Shown: positions 28,105 to 36,954, counted from the stretch's first letter. The stretch: DNA of 36,954 nucleotides from Akkermansia muciniphila (GCA_945883695.1 CAMCYK010000035.1:1-36954); one strand, 5' to 3'. The notes: generated by a model from the letters alone, not told the origin. Numbers and translations are program-made.

Positions 28105-30540
28105 ATGGCGTCGATCCATCAACTGATCTCTTGCACGGTACTGCCAAGCCTGCTTTTCCCTCTGCTGGCTGCTGCGAGCCATCCTCAAACAAGGCACGGT
28201 GACGCAACGGACTTCACCGCCAAGGTCAGGCCCTTTCTCGAAAGCTACTGCTTTGATTGTCACGACGAAGAGACTCAGAAAGGAAAAGTCTCACTGGAGG
28301 GTCTCAGCGATGTTTCGGCCGACAATGCCAGCATGTGGAAGCGGATTTGGGAACAAGTGGCGCTGAAGGAAATGCCTCCGCGGAGGAAGTCGAACCAACC
28401 GGGGTTGATGGAGCGCTTGGAACTCTCGACGTGGATCACCGATGAATTGACCACGGCGATGAAAGACAAAGGCGGATTCACCGACCACATGCGTCCCATC
28501 AAGGGCAATCATCTGGATCACGACCTGCTCTTTGGGGACTTGCCCAAGAGCCTCGAACCCGCGTCCACACCGGCCCGCATCTGGCGCATTCATCCCCAGG
28601 AACAAATGGTCCGCCTGAACGATCTCGTTAGCCTGAGAAGAAAATACGATCCGCAACGTCCGGGACTCTTGACCCATGGCGATCATATCCCGTCGAATCT
28701 CGAAGGGGAGACCAAGGTCTATTTCGGCCTTGATGGCTATCTGGGAAGTTTCGGGGACGCATATAATTTTGGTGTCGGCGGATTCCAGTCCAGTCTGTCG
28801 ATGATCCGCGATCACGGCCTGCGCAACTACCCTTTCCTCTACACCGTCAATAGCTCGGAGTCCCTGCAGATCGCCGGCATCGCGGAAAGGGTCCTGCGTT
28901 TCATGGCTTACGGTCCCGCAGCCGAGCCTTACCAATTTGCGGATGATATCGAACAGGTCCCCGGGGAATACAGGGGAATGAATATCATCTTCTACAAAAA
29001 GGGGGTTTATCGACCCCTGACACCCGTTTATGAGCTGATGAAAACGCCAGGCGTCAGCGATGAGCGCCTCAAGGAGGTGATCACATTCCTGTTTGAGTCC
29101 CTAACGCTGCGCCCGCCGAGTGATGCGGAGACCGCCGTTTACCTGGAAATAGCCAACAAATCCATCAAGGAACTCGGCAAGGAAGAAGGGGTCTTCCTGG
29201 GACTGGTTCCGATCTTTCTCGACCGCGACGCGCTCTTTCGCCCGGAACTCGGCAGACATGGAGACCCGGACAAGTATGGTCGCGTGCCACTGCAAGGGGA
29301 AGAACTCGCCCTTGCGATCAACGCGGCCTTCTCTTACATCCGCCCGGAAAACGATCATCTGCGAACGGCACTGGCCGAGGGGAAACTCAAAACCCGCGAG
29401 GATGTCAAACGGGAAGTCACCCGCATTCTGAACGACGACAGCATCCGCAAGCCGCGCATTCTGCAATTTTTCAGGGAATATTTCGACTACGATCGCGCCG
29501 CAACGATCTGCAAGACCAGGGAGTCGATCGAGGGACAAGGAGCGCATTATGAGTCGCATCCCGCAGTCATGAACAGCATGATCGCCAACACCGATGGTCT
29601 GATCGAGTTGATCCTGCGGGAGGACAAAGATGTTCTCAAGGAGTTGCTGACGACAAATCGTGTGATCTATCAACCCTACACGTCGGTGCGGATTCCCCGT
29701 GGCATGACCACCGACATCGCCTATTTTATCAACCGAAAGAAACCGTTTGCGCAGATCAAGACATACAATGCGGATGCGGTGAAAAAGGGAGAGGAGGAAA
29801 AGGAGCAACATGAGGTCACCAACGGGAACCAACTCCATCACATTTTGCCGAATCCCGCCCAGCCGATTTATGTGCGTCAGTCACAATTTGACAATGGCAT
29901 TTTCCCGCCTGCCAAAGATGCTTTGAAGGCAATCACAACGGTCGATACAAATGAGCGCCTCGGCATTTTGACCCATCCTGTTTGGCTGGTCGCGCACTCG
30001 GATGCGATGGAAAACCATGCGATTTCGCGCGGTCGCTGGGTTCGCGAACGGCTGCTCGGCGACGCCGTGCCGGATATTCCGATCACGGTCGATGCCAAGC
30101 TGCCGGAAGAACCCGAGTCCACCCTGCGTGAACGGATGCGCGTCACCCGGGAGGCGGAATGCTGGCGCTGCCATCAGAAAATGGATCCGCTCGCGCTGCC
30201 ATTTGAAATGTACAATCATCTGGGAATGCTGCGCGACAGCGACAAGGGAAAGCCGGTTGACACCAGCGGCGAAATTGTCCTCAGCGGCGATCCCGCTCTG
30301 AATGGGCCGGTGAAAGACCCCTTGGAAATGATTCAGAAACTCGCGGCCAGCGAACGGGTCAAACAGGTCTTTGTGCGCCATGTGTTTCGCTTCTGGATGG
30401 GACGCAATGAAACCATCAATGACGCGCCGATCCTGCAGGATGCCTACAAGGCCTATCGCGACAGCAGTGGCAGCATGAAGGCATTGTTGACATCCCTTCT
30501 CACTTCCGACGCCTTCCTCTATCGGGAAGTGACGGAATAG
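28105..30540 (+). CDS. DUF1592/DUF1588/DUF1585 c-type cytochrome (copy B)
   Basis: The 811-residue product is collinear with copy A from its haem domain onwards and clearly arose by tandem duplication. After a signal peptide (about 1-24) come C49-x2-C52-H53, DUF1592, DUF1588 with C686-x2-C689-H690, and DUF1585. It differs in having no SHD1 domain, and the variable loop around residues 535-575 is changed: copy A has 'KKFEEFIKAEQIEPTND', copy B a lysine/glutamate-rich insert. It starts 16 bases after copy A, so it should be the third gene of the same operon. Both haem motifs are intact, so it looks functional; the two may have diverged in partner or substrate. Confidence 0.9.
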   Translation: MASIHQLISCTVLPSLLFPLLAAASHPQTRHGDATDFTAKVRPFLESYCFDCHDEETQKGKVSLEGLSDVSADNASMWKRIWEQVALKEMPPRRKSNQPGLMERLELSTWITDELTTAMKDKGGFTDHMRPIKGNHLDHDLLFGDLPKSLEPASTPARIWRIHPQEQMVRLNDLVSLRRKYDPQRPGLLTHGDHIPSNLEGETKVYFGLDGYLGSFGDAYNFGVGGFQSSLSMIRDHGLRNYPFLYTVNSSESLQIAGIAERVLRFMAYGPAAEPYQFADDIEQVPGEYRGMNIIFYKKGVYRPLTPVYELMKTPGVSDERLKEVITFLFESLTLRPPSDAETAVYLEIANKSIKELGKEEGVFLGLVPIFLDRDALFRPELGRHGDPDKYGRVPLQGEELALAINAAFSYIRPENDHLRTALAEGKLKTREDVKREVTRILNDDSIRKPRILQFFREYFDYDRAATICKTRESIEGQGAHYESHPAVMNSMIANTDGLIELILREDKDVLKELLTTNRVIYQPYTSVRIPRGMTTDIAYFINRKKPFAQIKTYNADAVKKGEEEKEQHEVTNGNQLHHILPNPAQPIYVRQSQFDNGIFPPAKDALKAITTVDTNERLGILTHPVWLVAHSDAMENHAISRGRWVRERLLGDAVPDIPITVDAKLPEEPESTLRERMRVTREAECWRCHQKMDPLALPFEMYNHLGMLRDSDKGKPVDTSGEIVLSGDPALNGPVKDPLEMIQKLAASERVKQVFVRHVFRFWMGRNETINDAPILQDAYKAYRDSSGSMKALLTSLLTSDAFLYREVTE

Positions 30541-30625
30541 TCTTTCAACGAACTGCTATCGAAGAGATTCCTGGCAGGGATCGCGCCGCCGCCGCCCGCC
30601 AGGTGCTGCGTGGCCGCGCGCGCCG

Positions 30626-30943
30626 GTGTGGCTCCCGCACAACACCTTGTTCGTACGGCCGGGCACCCCGCAGGCGGTGGGGGAATCGGTGCGGGCAGAG
30701 GCCCCCGACAAGCTCGACCGCCGGCGCCGCGCCTATGTCCCGCGGAATGATCCACCGGTTTTTGCCGCCTCGAGATTGCTCGAAGCCGGCCTGAAGGAAG
30801 CCCTCGCCATCGAAGCCCCGGCGCAGGAAGGCAGCTACGAGTTCCTCTGCACCCGCCCTGGCCACTGGGCGATCATGCAGGGCAGGCTGATCGTCACCAA
30901 GGATGTCGACGCTTATCTCAAGGCGAATCCGGAAGTGAAGTAA
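30626..30943 (+). pseudogene. 3' remnant of a cupredoxin-domain gene
   Basis: The 105 codons match only the C-terminal part of an azurin/plastocyanin-like domain of the kind fused to PVC-group haem-binding dehydrogenases. A copper-site His is in 'LPHNTLFV', and the C-x-x-x-x-H-x-x-x-M loop is in 'LCTRPGHWAIM' (about residues 74-84). The 'VTKDVDAYLKANPEVK' tail is typical of that family. The N-terminal strands of the fold and any signal peptide are absent, and the 85 bases upstream, after the DUF1592 stop, carry no start or continuation. It is most likely the leftover of a larger deleted gene. Confidence 0.65.
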
Positions 30944-30972
30944 GATAGCAACTCTCGACCACCCTTCCCGGT

Positions 30973-32088
30973 TTACGAACGAGGCTCCCGCTCCGGATCG
31001 ACCGGGCCGATGCTGCCACCCGGGATGAAGGTGGCCGGGAAGTTGATCTGCGTGCGATCCGGGTGGCCGCGCCGGGCGGCAGCGACCCAGCGCACGATGC
31101 GGCGGATCACCGGAGCCGCGCTCCAAGTGGTGTGGGAGACGGCGGGATGGCACCAGGTGAGCGCATTGTCGTAGTCCCCGCAAACCAGCGAAACCTGGTC
31201 CGGCACGCGGACCCCGATGCGGGAGAGATATTGCAGCGCCGCGATGTAGCGCGCCAGTCCATCGAGGATCATGGCCGTGGGCGGCGCGTTGCGGAACAGT
31301 TCCGCCAGCAGTTCGCTGAACCCCTCCGGACTCTCCTTCCAGTCAGGCAGGTTATAGTCCCCGGTCGCAATCCCATGGGCTTCGAGCTCGTCCAGAAAAG
31401 CGCGTTCGACGTTTCCCGGCATCGGCTTCCTCCGCGGGCGGAGGGTGATGAACACGATGCGCCGATGTCCCAAGGCGATAAGTGCTCGAGTTGTGGCAAG
31501 GATGGCGGGGAGATGGTCCGGACCGGTCCTGGCCATCTGCAGACCGTCGGTACGGCCGTAAACGGCGATACTCGGGATCGGCTGCCCGGCGAACCATTCC
31601 AACAACTCGCGCGATCCCGCGAGCACGATCCAAGTGTCCACCGGATATTTCGCGATCTCCTGCCGGATGCGGGTCACGCTGTGCCCGAGTTCGACCTGGG
31701 ACTTCTTGGCGAAAACGACCTGGTGGCCGGCGGCTTCCAGTGCGTGCTGGATTTCGAGTGTCACCGAATCGCGATGCGCCGGCCACGATTTGGGCTGCCC
31801 CACGGGCCTCGAGTCGTGGGTGAGGATCCCCACGGTCATCGACTTGCGCGGGCGTCCGACACCCGGCTGCGGTGCCACCCTGCGGCTGCGGCAATGCCCG
31901 CCGGAAACCAGGAGTCCCTCCGCTTCGAGTTTCCGCAGCGCCGGACGCATGGTGGATTCGGAAACATTCAGCTCCTCGCAAAGCGGCTGCACGCCAGGCA
32001 GTTTTTCGCTCCACTGCCCGGACCGCACCCTTTCACGCAGGTGTTCGGCGGTTTGATCGACCAGCGAGAGGCGGTGGAAGGACTTCAT
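30973..32088 (-). CDS. GntR-headed transcriptional regulator with LacI-type ligand domain
   Basis: Residues 1-75 form a GntR-type winged helix ('LREKV'-like opening helix, 'LPGVQPLCEELNVSESTMRPALRKLEAEGLLV', quoted here in parts as the recognition region around 30-60). Residues about 83-365 form a periplasmic-binding-protein-like sugar sensor of the LacI/GalR kind: 'MTVGILTHD', 'LIALGHRRIVFITLR', 'VRVPDQVSLVCGDYDN'. This hybrid class (AraR-like) is common in Verrucomicrobia and usually controls polysaccharide or sugar genes. It diverges from the large secreted-protein gene at 32368, and a perfect 15-bp inverted repeat lies between them, so regulation of itself and that gene is likely. Confidence 0.85.
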   Translation of the reverse strand: MKSFHRLSLVDQTAEHLRERVRSGQWSEKLPGVQPLCEELNVSESTMRPALRKLEAEGLLVSGGHCRSRRVAPQPGVGRPRKSMTVGILTHDSRPVGQPKSWPAHRDSVTLEIQHALEAAGHQVVFAKKSQVELGHSVTRIRQEIAKYPVDTWIVLAGSRELLEWFAGQPIPSIAVYGRTDGLQMARTGPDHLPAILATTRALIALGHRRIVFITLRPRRKPMPGNVERAFLDELEAHGIATGDYNLPDWKESPEGFSELLAELFRNAPPTAMILDGLARYIAALQYLSRIGVRVPDQVSLVCGDYDNALTWCHPAVSHTTWSAAPVIRRIVRWVAAARRGHPDRTQINFPATFIPGGSIGPVDPEREPRS

Positions 32089-32208
32089 GAAAGTGGCGGT
32101 TCGCGCGCTCGATAGCTACTCTGAAAAACAAGGTAGATAGAAGCGGAAAATCGTGATGGACCGGAATGAGTTTGCCCGGGCCGGCCTGTTTGCATTTGCT
32201 CGGATTGT

Positions 32209-32248
32209 CCCTTGTCAGCAATCTGTGATCGCGGATTGCTGACAAGGG
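32209..32248. promoter_or_regulatory. Perfect 15-bp inverted repeat in a divergent promoter region
   Basis: The arm at 32209-32223 (CCCTTGTCAGCAATC) is exactly inverted at 32234-32248, around a 10-base spacer. It lies 120 bases from each of the two divergent starts (32088 and 32368). There is no T tract, so it is not an intrinsic terminator. It is a strong candidate operator for the adjacent regulator, or an RNA hairpin in the 5' leader of one transcript. Confidence 0.7.
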
Positions 32249-32367
32249 GTCGTCCCCGAATCGCGCCCCGGGCCCCCATGGTCCACCGAAAGCGCGACGA
32301 TCTGTCGAGAATCGCCGCGGCGCAAACTGACGAATCCCCAAGCGGGGAGCAACCGATCCCCACAACC

Positions 32368-35300
32368 ATGAAACAAGCAAGAACCTGGATAAGTCGAACT
32401 GCCCTGGCGGTGTTCGCCTCCGCAGTCTTTGGTCAAACCGCGATGGCGGCCCCCGGCACCACCGTCAATGTCAACTTGGCCCTCACCGGTGCCCTCGACG
32501 AGATGGACGGGAAACCGTTCATTTCGTCCAGTTTCCAACAGGCCCCGGCCCCTTACCCGGGTACCAGATGGAACGACGTGGTTCGTGAGCTGGTCATTGC
32601 CTCGAATACCGAACCCGGCAGCTCGGTCACCCGGACGGACCTGCTGGATAGCACTGGCGGCGCCACCACCATCGGCTTCACGACCGCTTCCACGACCACC
32701 CCGTTCGACTTTGATGGACCGTATACGTTCTCCGACCACCCGGATACCACGCTGCTCAACGGCGGGGACCGCCGGGTGTGGAATTCGGGGAGCGGTAATC
32801 TCTTGCACAATCGTCTGACCGTCACCGGATTGGATGACGCCAAGGTCTACGACCTTTTTATTGCCAGTTCGCAAACTCCGCTGGTCAAGTGCTCTTGGCA
32901 AATCGGTCCGTCCGGCACCCCCAAGGAAATCCGGAACAGCGCCGTGACGCGGGACTCACAGACGTGGAGACCCGGCGACAACTGGGTGGTTTTCCATGAT
33001 GTCCCGACCAATGGCTCGGGCAGCATCGACGTCCGCGGCCTGGGTCAGGCCGGAAGCAACGGCGGGGCCTTCAGCGGTCTCACCCTGAACGGCTTCCAAA
33101 TCGTCGAGGCCACCGGTTGGCAGAGCCCGGACACCTCCATCTATGATTTTGGCACGCCGGCGGTTGCCGGCACATCGTCGGTGGTTTCCGCCAACGGGAC
33201 CGGCGACAGCATCGCTTGGACCGTGCTGTTCGCCGCGAATCTGTCAACCCTCGCGCCGACCTTCTCCCTGGCGGACGGCGCGACGTGCTCCCCTCCTTCC
33301 GGCAGCACCCAAAACTTCTCGCTCGGCCCGGTGAATTACACCGTCACCGCCGAGGACGGCACGCAGCGGATCTACGCGGTTTCGACCGTCCTGGGGCCTC
33401 CGAGTGAAGCCAATGAAATGCTGTCGATCGGCACGGCGGACCCCTTCGCTATGTCGGAAATTCTCGGGACGGATGTGACATTCTACCTCCCGCCCGGCAC
33501 TCCGCTGAACCCGGTCACCCCGATCATCACGCTTTCTCCCTTCGCCACCGTCTCCCCGGCTTCCGGAGTCGCCCGCAATTTCACCGCGCCCGTGAACTAC
33601 ACCGTGACCGCTCAGGACGGTGTCTCGACGGCGATCTACACCGTGACCGCCGTGGTTCTCGACGGCTTGGAGATCCCCGAGAACCAGACCTACACGATCA
33701 ACGGCGGAAATGTGACCGTTGAGGGGCAGCTCACCACCTGGAACGAACTCGGTCCCTTGACGATGCAAAACGGTGCCACGCTGTGGTCCCAGCCGCCTCA
33801 GAACAATGTGGTTCTCAACCGGGCCGGCCTCATCCTGGCGGGCAACGGTGGCACTTACAACTTCAGGTTCAACGACAACGACACCCACTTCAAGTTGACC
33901 GGCCCGATCAAATCGATCGGAACCGGTGCCCAGACCCTCGCCATCTATACCGGCGATATTGGCAATGGCGACCGCGAGTCGGTCACCTTCTACTCGGGTA
34001 TCCCTGATGTCGGAGACGCCAGCCCGATGTCGGTTCAAGCGAGGTTTCAAACCCAGACCGGTTCCACCAGCTTCGTCAACTTGCCCGGCAACAACACCTT
34101 CACCGGTCCGCTCACCCTGTTGAAGGGCAATGCGGTGAACGATGGATTTTTGACGATCGGTGGCGTGCGCACCAACACCGAGACCATCCCCGGCACCGGA
34201 CGGCTGGGCGGCGGCGACTATCCGGGTGCCATCACCCTCGACGTCAACACCACCTTCAACTACCTCAGCTCCGCCGCTCAGACCTTGTCCGGCGTGATCT
34301 CCGGCCCGGGCAAGGTGGTCGTGGGCGGGGGCGGCACGGTGACCCTGTCAGGCCTCAACACCTACACCGCCAACACGACTGTCAGCGCCGGCAGCACGCT
34401 GATCCTTGCGGACAATGGCGGAATGACCTTCGCGATCACCGACAGCTCCGCCACCAAGATCACCGGTGCGGGCACCGCCACCTTGGATGGCGATTTCACC
34501 ATCGACACCGCGGCGGTGACCGTTGCTACCGGCTCTTGGACCCTGGTCGATACCACCGTCAAGGCCTTCACCGGCAATTTCAGCATCGCCGGGGCGGGTT
34601 GGACGGAAACCGCCAACATCTGGAAGAAAACGGTCGGTCCCGCAACTTGGATCTTCAACGAGGCCAACGGCGTGCTCACCCGCGGTTCCTTCGGGGTGAT
34701 TACCAGCTTCACGGCTCCCAACTCTTCGAGCCAGATCAACAACAGTGCGCTGACCATCAAGCTTTTGGTGCCAGTCGGAACGAATCTGGCGACCCTCGCG
34801 CCGACCTTCACGCTAAGCGGCGGAACTTGCAACCAGACCAGCGGCGCGGCACCTTCGCCGACTTTCGCCGCGCAGAATCCCGTCACCTACACGGTCACCG
34901 ACACCGCCAGCGATCCCGACACGGTGAACAGCTACACGGTGACGGTGGTCGAAACGTCGATGGTCTTGAGCGGGCTGACCGTTTGGTTGAAAGCCGATGA
35001 TGTGAATCCCTCCGATCCCGCTCAAGTGGACGGTTTGGGTTCGGTCGTCCAGTGGAAGGACTCCAGCGGCCAGGGTAACAATGCGGCCAATGCCGCCACG
35101 GGCGACCGGCCGACTTATGTGGCCGTCGCCGCGAACTCGCTGCCGGCGATCCGCTTCGCGCAGGACAACGACGACAACGGGGATCGCCTCTTCCTTGGGG
35201 ATTTGAGTGCGAAGTTCCCCACCGGGGCCACGATGTTCGCGGTGGTGACACCCAGCAATGACGGCCGCTACAACGTCTTCGACAACCGGACCAACGATTC

Positions 35301-36732
35301 CCGGTGGATGGCCAACACCTGGACCGAAGCCGTGCCCGGAGCCTTCCGCAATGATCGCGCCAACATGGGGCCCTTCAACCTCTGGCCGCAGTCCGGTTCC
35401 CACATCATCGCGATGCAAAGCGGCACTTCGGATCCCTACACCTACACGATCGACGGCAACCCGACCCAGAGCGCCGCGGCGCAATACAACAACGGTGCGG
35501 GACAAAACTGGGTCATCGCCAACCGGCCGAACGGCGGTCAGGCGCTGAATGGCGACATCTCCGAGTTCATTCTCTTCAACCGGGTTCTAACCGCTGAGGA
35601 GAACATGGCGATGGGCGGGTATCTGACCGCCAAGTATGGTTTGAACACCAACTATCCGCTTCCCGGGCAAATCAGGACCTTCGGCATCGCCGGTAGCGAC
35701 GGGGTGATCAACCAAGGAGCCAAGACGATCAGCCTGAGCGTGCCGTTCGGGACCAATTTGGCGACCCTCGCGCCAACCTTCACGCTGTCTGGCGGCACCT
35801 GCGACCAGACCAGCGAATCCCCGCCGTCGCCGACCTTCGCGGTTGCCAACCCGGCCACCTACACCGTGACCGACACCGCAACCAATCCGGACACCGTGAA
35901 CGCCTACACCGTGACGGTCACCGTGCAGCCACCGCCACCCGCGAATGACAACTTCGCCAACGCGATCGCGTTGGCGCCGGCGGCCGCCGGCACCCGGACC
36001 GGGAGCGGCACCGTCTCCGCCACCACGGAAGTGGACGAACCCAATAGCGGCGGGGTCACCCGCTCGGTGTGGTTCAAGTGGACCAGCCCGTCGGACGGCG
36101 ATTTCACCATCAATACCACGGGCTCGACGAACCCCGGTGACGGTGAATGGGATGCGGTGATTGGCATTTATACGGGGACGGCGCTTGCCAACCTGGCCTC
36201 GCTTCCTGGAACGCCGCAAGATACCGGTCTTGAGGAGGTCATCACCAAGGCAGTTACGGCCGGAACGACCTACTTCATCCAGCTGGTCGGGTTTGAGAAT
36301 CAGGAGGCGGAGAACATCCTCCTTACCTGGAGCTTTACCGGCAGTGGTGGAGACTTTCAGACCTGGGCCGATGGGTTCGGCCTGGTGGGCGGTGCCGCCG
36401 ACGATGACGACCGCGACGGCAAGAGCAACTTCGATGAATATGCCTTCGGACTCAATCCGACCAGCGGTTCGTCAGTGGACCCAATCAGCCAGCAGCTCGA
36501 CAAGGGAACCGGCATCTTCAAGTACACCCGCCGGGCGACCCCGGCCACGACCGGGCTCACCTACACCTACGAGTGGTCGACCTCCCTCACGGGAACTTGG
36601 AACACGTTCACCCCCGTGACCAGCCCGCCGGCAAGTGACGATGCGACTCCGGTCGAGACCATTACGATCCAGGTCCCTGCCGCCCAGTTGGCCCAGCCGG
36701 CGCTGTTCGTGCGGGTAAGGGCCTTGCAGTGA
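32368..36732 (+). CDS. Large secreted/surface protein with PATR, LamG-like and PPC-like domains
   Basis: The ATG at 32368 gives a signal peptide cleaved after AMA (residue 27); the open frame further upstream runs through the regulatory palindrome and is not used. The product has 1454 residues. Two Ig-like modules ('NYTVTAEDGTQRIY', 'NYTVTAQDGVST') lie at about 255-430. An autotransporter-associated beta-strand repeat ('GVISGPGKVVVGGGGTVTLSG') lies near 634-691. A LamG/concanavalin-like lectin domain spans about 866-1094 ('LTVWLKADDV', 'VQWKDSSGQGNNA', 'GDISEFILFNRVLT'). Two almost identical 'NLATLAPTFTLSGGTC' modules flank the lectin. A PPC-like beta domain (about 1191-1321) and a 'DDRDGKSNFDEYAFGLNPT' tail end the protein. 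It probably binds or displays on polysaccharide; no catalytic residues are recognised. It is followed by an intrinsic terminator. Confidence 0.82.
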   Translation: MKQARTWISRTALAVFASAVFGQTAMAAPGTTVNVNLALTGALDEMDGKPFISSSFQQAPAPYPGTRWNDVVRELVIASNTEPGSSVTRTDLLDSTGGATTIGFTTASTTTPFDFDGPYTFSDHPDTTLLNGGDRRVWNSGSGNLLHNRLTVTGLDDAKVYDLFIASSQTPLVKCSWQIGPSGTPKEIRNSAVTRDSQTWRPGDNWVVFHDVPTNGSGSIDVRGLGQAGSNGGAFSGLTLNGFQIVEATGWQSPDTSIYDFGTPAVAGTSSVVSANGTGDSIAWTVLFAANLSTLAPTFSLADGATCSPPSGSTQNFSLGPVNYTVTAEDGTQRIYAVSTVLGPPSEANEMLSIGTADPFAMSEILGTDVTFYLPPGTPLNPVTPIITLSPFATVSPASGVARNFTAPVNYTVTAQDGVSTAIYTVTAVVLDGLEIPENQTYTINGGNVTVEGQLTTWNELGPLTMQNGATLWSQPPQNNVVLNRAGLILAGNGGTYNFRFNDNDTHFKLTGPIKSIGTGAQTLAIYTGDIGNGDRESVTFYSGIPDVGDASPMSVQARFQTQTGSTSFVNLPGNNTFTGPLTLLKGNAVNDGFLTIGGVRTNTETIPGTGRLGGGDYPGAITLDVNTTFNYLSSAAQTLSGVISGPGKVVVGGGGTVTLSGLNTYTANTTVSAGSTLILADNGGMTFAITDSSATKITGAGTATLDGDFTIDTAAVTVATGSWTLVDTTVKAFTGNFSIAGAGWTETANIWKKTVGPATWIFNEANGVLTRGSFGVITSFTAPNSSSQINNSALTIKLLVPVGTNLATLAPTFTLSGGTCNQTSGAAPSPTFAAQNPVTYTVTDTASDPDTVNSYTVTVVETSMVLSGLTVWLKADDVNPSDPAQVDGLGSVVQWKDSSGQGNNAANAATGDRPTYVAVAANSLPAIRFAQDNDDNGDRLFLGDLSAKFPTGATMFAVVTPSNDGRYNVFDNRTNDSRWMANTWTEAVPGAFRNDRANMGPFNLWPQSGSHIIAMQSGTSDPYTYTIDGNPTQSAAAQYNNGAGQNWVIANRPNGGQALNGDISEFILFNRVLTAEENMAMGGYLTAKYGLNTNYPLPGQIRTFGIAGSDGVINQGAKTISLSVPFGTNLATLAPTFTLSGGTCDQTSESPPSPTFAVANPATYTVTDTATNPDTVNAYTVTVTVQPPPPANDNFANAIALAPAAAGTRTGSGTVSATTEVDEPNSGGVTRSVWFKWTSPSDGDFTINTTGSTNPGDGEWDAVIGIYTGTALANLASLPGTPQDTGLEEVITKAVTAGTTYFIQLVGFENQEAENILLTWSFTGSGGDFQTWADGFGLVGGAADDDDRDGKSNFDEYAFGLNPTSGSSVDPISQQLDKGTGIFKYTRRATPATTGLTYTYEWSTSLTGTWNTFTPVTSPPASDDATPVETITIQVPAAQLAQPALFVRVRALQ
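34696..35930 (+). repeat. Duplicated module inside the surface-protein gene
   Basis: About 85 codons at roughly 34696-34950 recur at roughly 35680-35930, on either side of the LamG-like domain. They share NLATLAPTFTLSGGTC, an 'xTSxxxPSPTFAxxNPxTYTVTDTA' pattern and 'DTVNxYTVTV'. The nucleotide match is close enough for recombination or slippage to remove the lectin domain between them. Confidence 0.75.
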
Positions 36733-36766
36733 TCATGAAGCGAGGCTGAGCGGAGCATCCATTACC

Positions 36767-36798
36767 AAGGCCGGGAGCTCGTCTCCCGGCCTTTTTTT
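36767..36798 (+). terminator. Rho-independent terminator after the surface-protein gene
   Basis: An 11-bp stem (36767-36777 with 36783-36793) with a CTCGT loop runs into seven Ts (36792-36798), 34 bases after the stop. The remaining 150 bases of the window hold no gene and end in long G runs. Confidence 0.93.
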
Positions 36799-36954
36799 CG
36801 GTCCTGAGCGGTCGCGGTCGCATCGTGCGCCCCGGCCGGTTGATCCGAGCACAACACCGGCCGCCGGGAATTTGCTTTTTGCGGGAGGCCCCTGCAAGGG
36901 CCATTCGGGCGGACCTGAGGGCGGGGACCAGGGGGGGGAACAGGGGGGGGGGAC

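Noticed and set aside
31063-32115. 350-codon plus-strand frame opposite the regulator
   Set aside because: Shadow of the GntR/LacI-type regulator.
32209-32248. Hairpin as a transcription terminator
   Set aside because: No T tract follows either arm and it lies between divergent genes, so an operator or leader structure is more likely.

Overview
Organism and overall character. The window is GC-rich and looks like a chromosomal piece of a verrucomicrobial bacterium (Luteolibacter/Haloferula-like; inferred, no database search was possible). The reasons are: a tandem pair of DUF1592/DUF1588/DUF1585 cytochromes behind a DUF1552 protein; a ThuA domain fused to a sorbosone-dehydrogenase-like propeller; long secreted proteins ending in a DGD-rich 'EYAFGxNPT' tail; an autotransporter-associated beta-strand repeat; and intergenic DNA full of GC-rich palindromes.

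Layout. 1-4489: the 3' part of rpsA (ribosomal protein S1) with a textbook terminator, then a two-gene unit of an exported beta-rich protein and a CreD-like membrane protein. 4490-5179: a gene-free island of nested inverted repeats and a 9-bp tandem repeat. 5180-15591 (minus strand): a frameshifted small gene, a small membrane protein, then a type I restriction-modification locus in the order hsdR - DUF3800 - hsdM - [262-bp inverted-repeat element] - hsdS - DUF3644. It abuts the 3' end of a frameshifted ThuA/GSDH gene, which is preceded by an ABM-like small protein. 15748-18606: aconitase acnA, overlapping a broken lipoprotein gene. 19061-23266: an entericidin-like lipoprotein diverging from a 1275-residue secreted multidomain protein. 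24050-30540: DUF1552 and two paralogous DUF1592-type c-type cytochromes in one transcription unit. 30626-30943: the 3' remnant of a cupredoxin gene. 30973-36732: a GntR-headed, LacI-type-effector regulator diverging from a 1454-residue surface/secreted protein. A perfect 15-bp inverted repeat lies midway between them.

Most interesting point. The restriction-modification locus carries two intact accessory genes, DUF3800 (DES motif) and DUF3644 (with an R-x4-H motif as in HEPN ribonucleases), joined by 4-bp overlaps to the Hsd genes. By contrast all three Hsd genes are damaged: hsdR has an ATA at its start position, lacks the Walker A segment and has an in-frame TAG; hsdM has a one-base frameshift and an ATT at the likely start; hsdS has an in-frame TAA between its two halves. 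This resembles the PrrC/RloC arrangement, a type I system guarded by a ribonuclease, but with a different toxin family and in a decayed or alternatively used state. Several neighbouring genes also carry indels, so sequence or assembly error must be excluded first.
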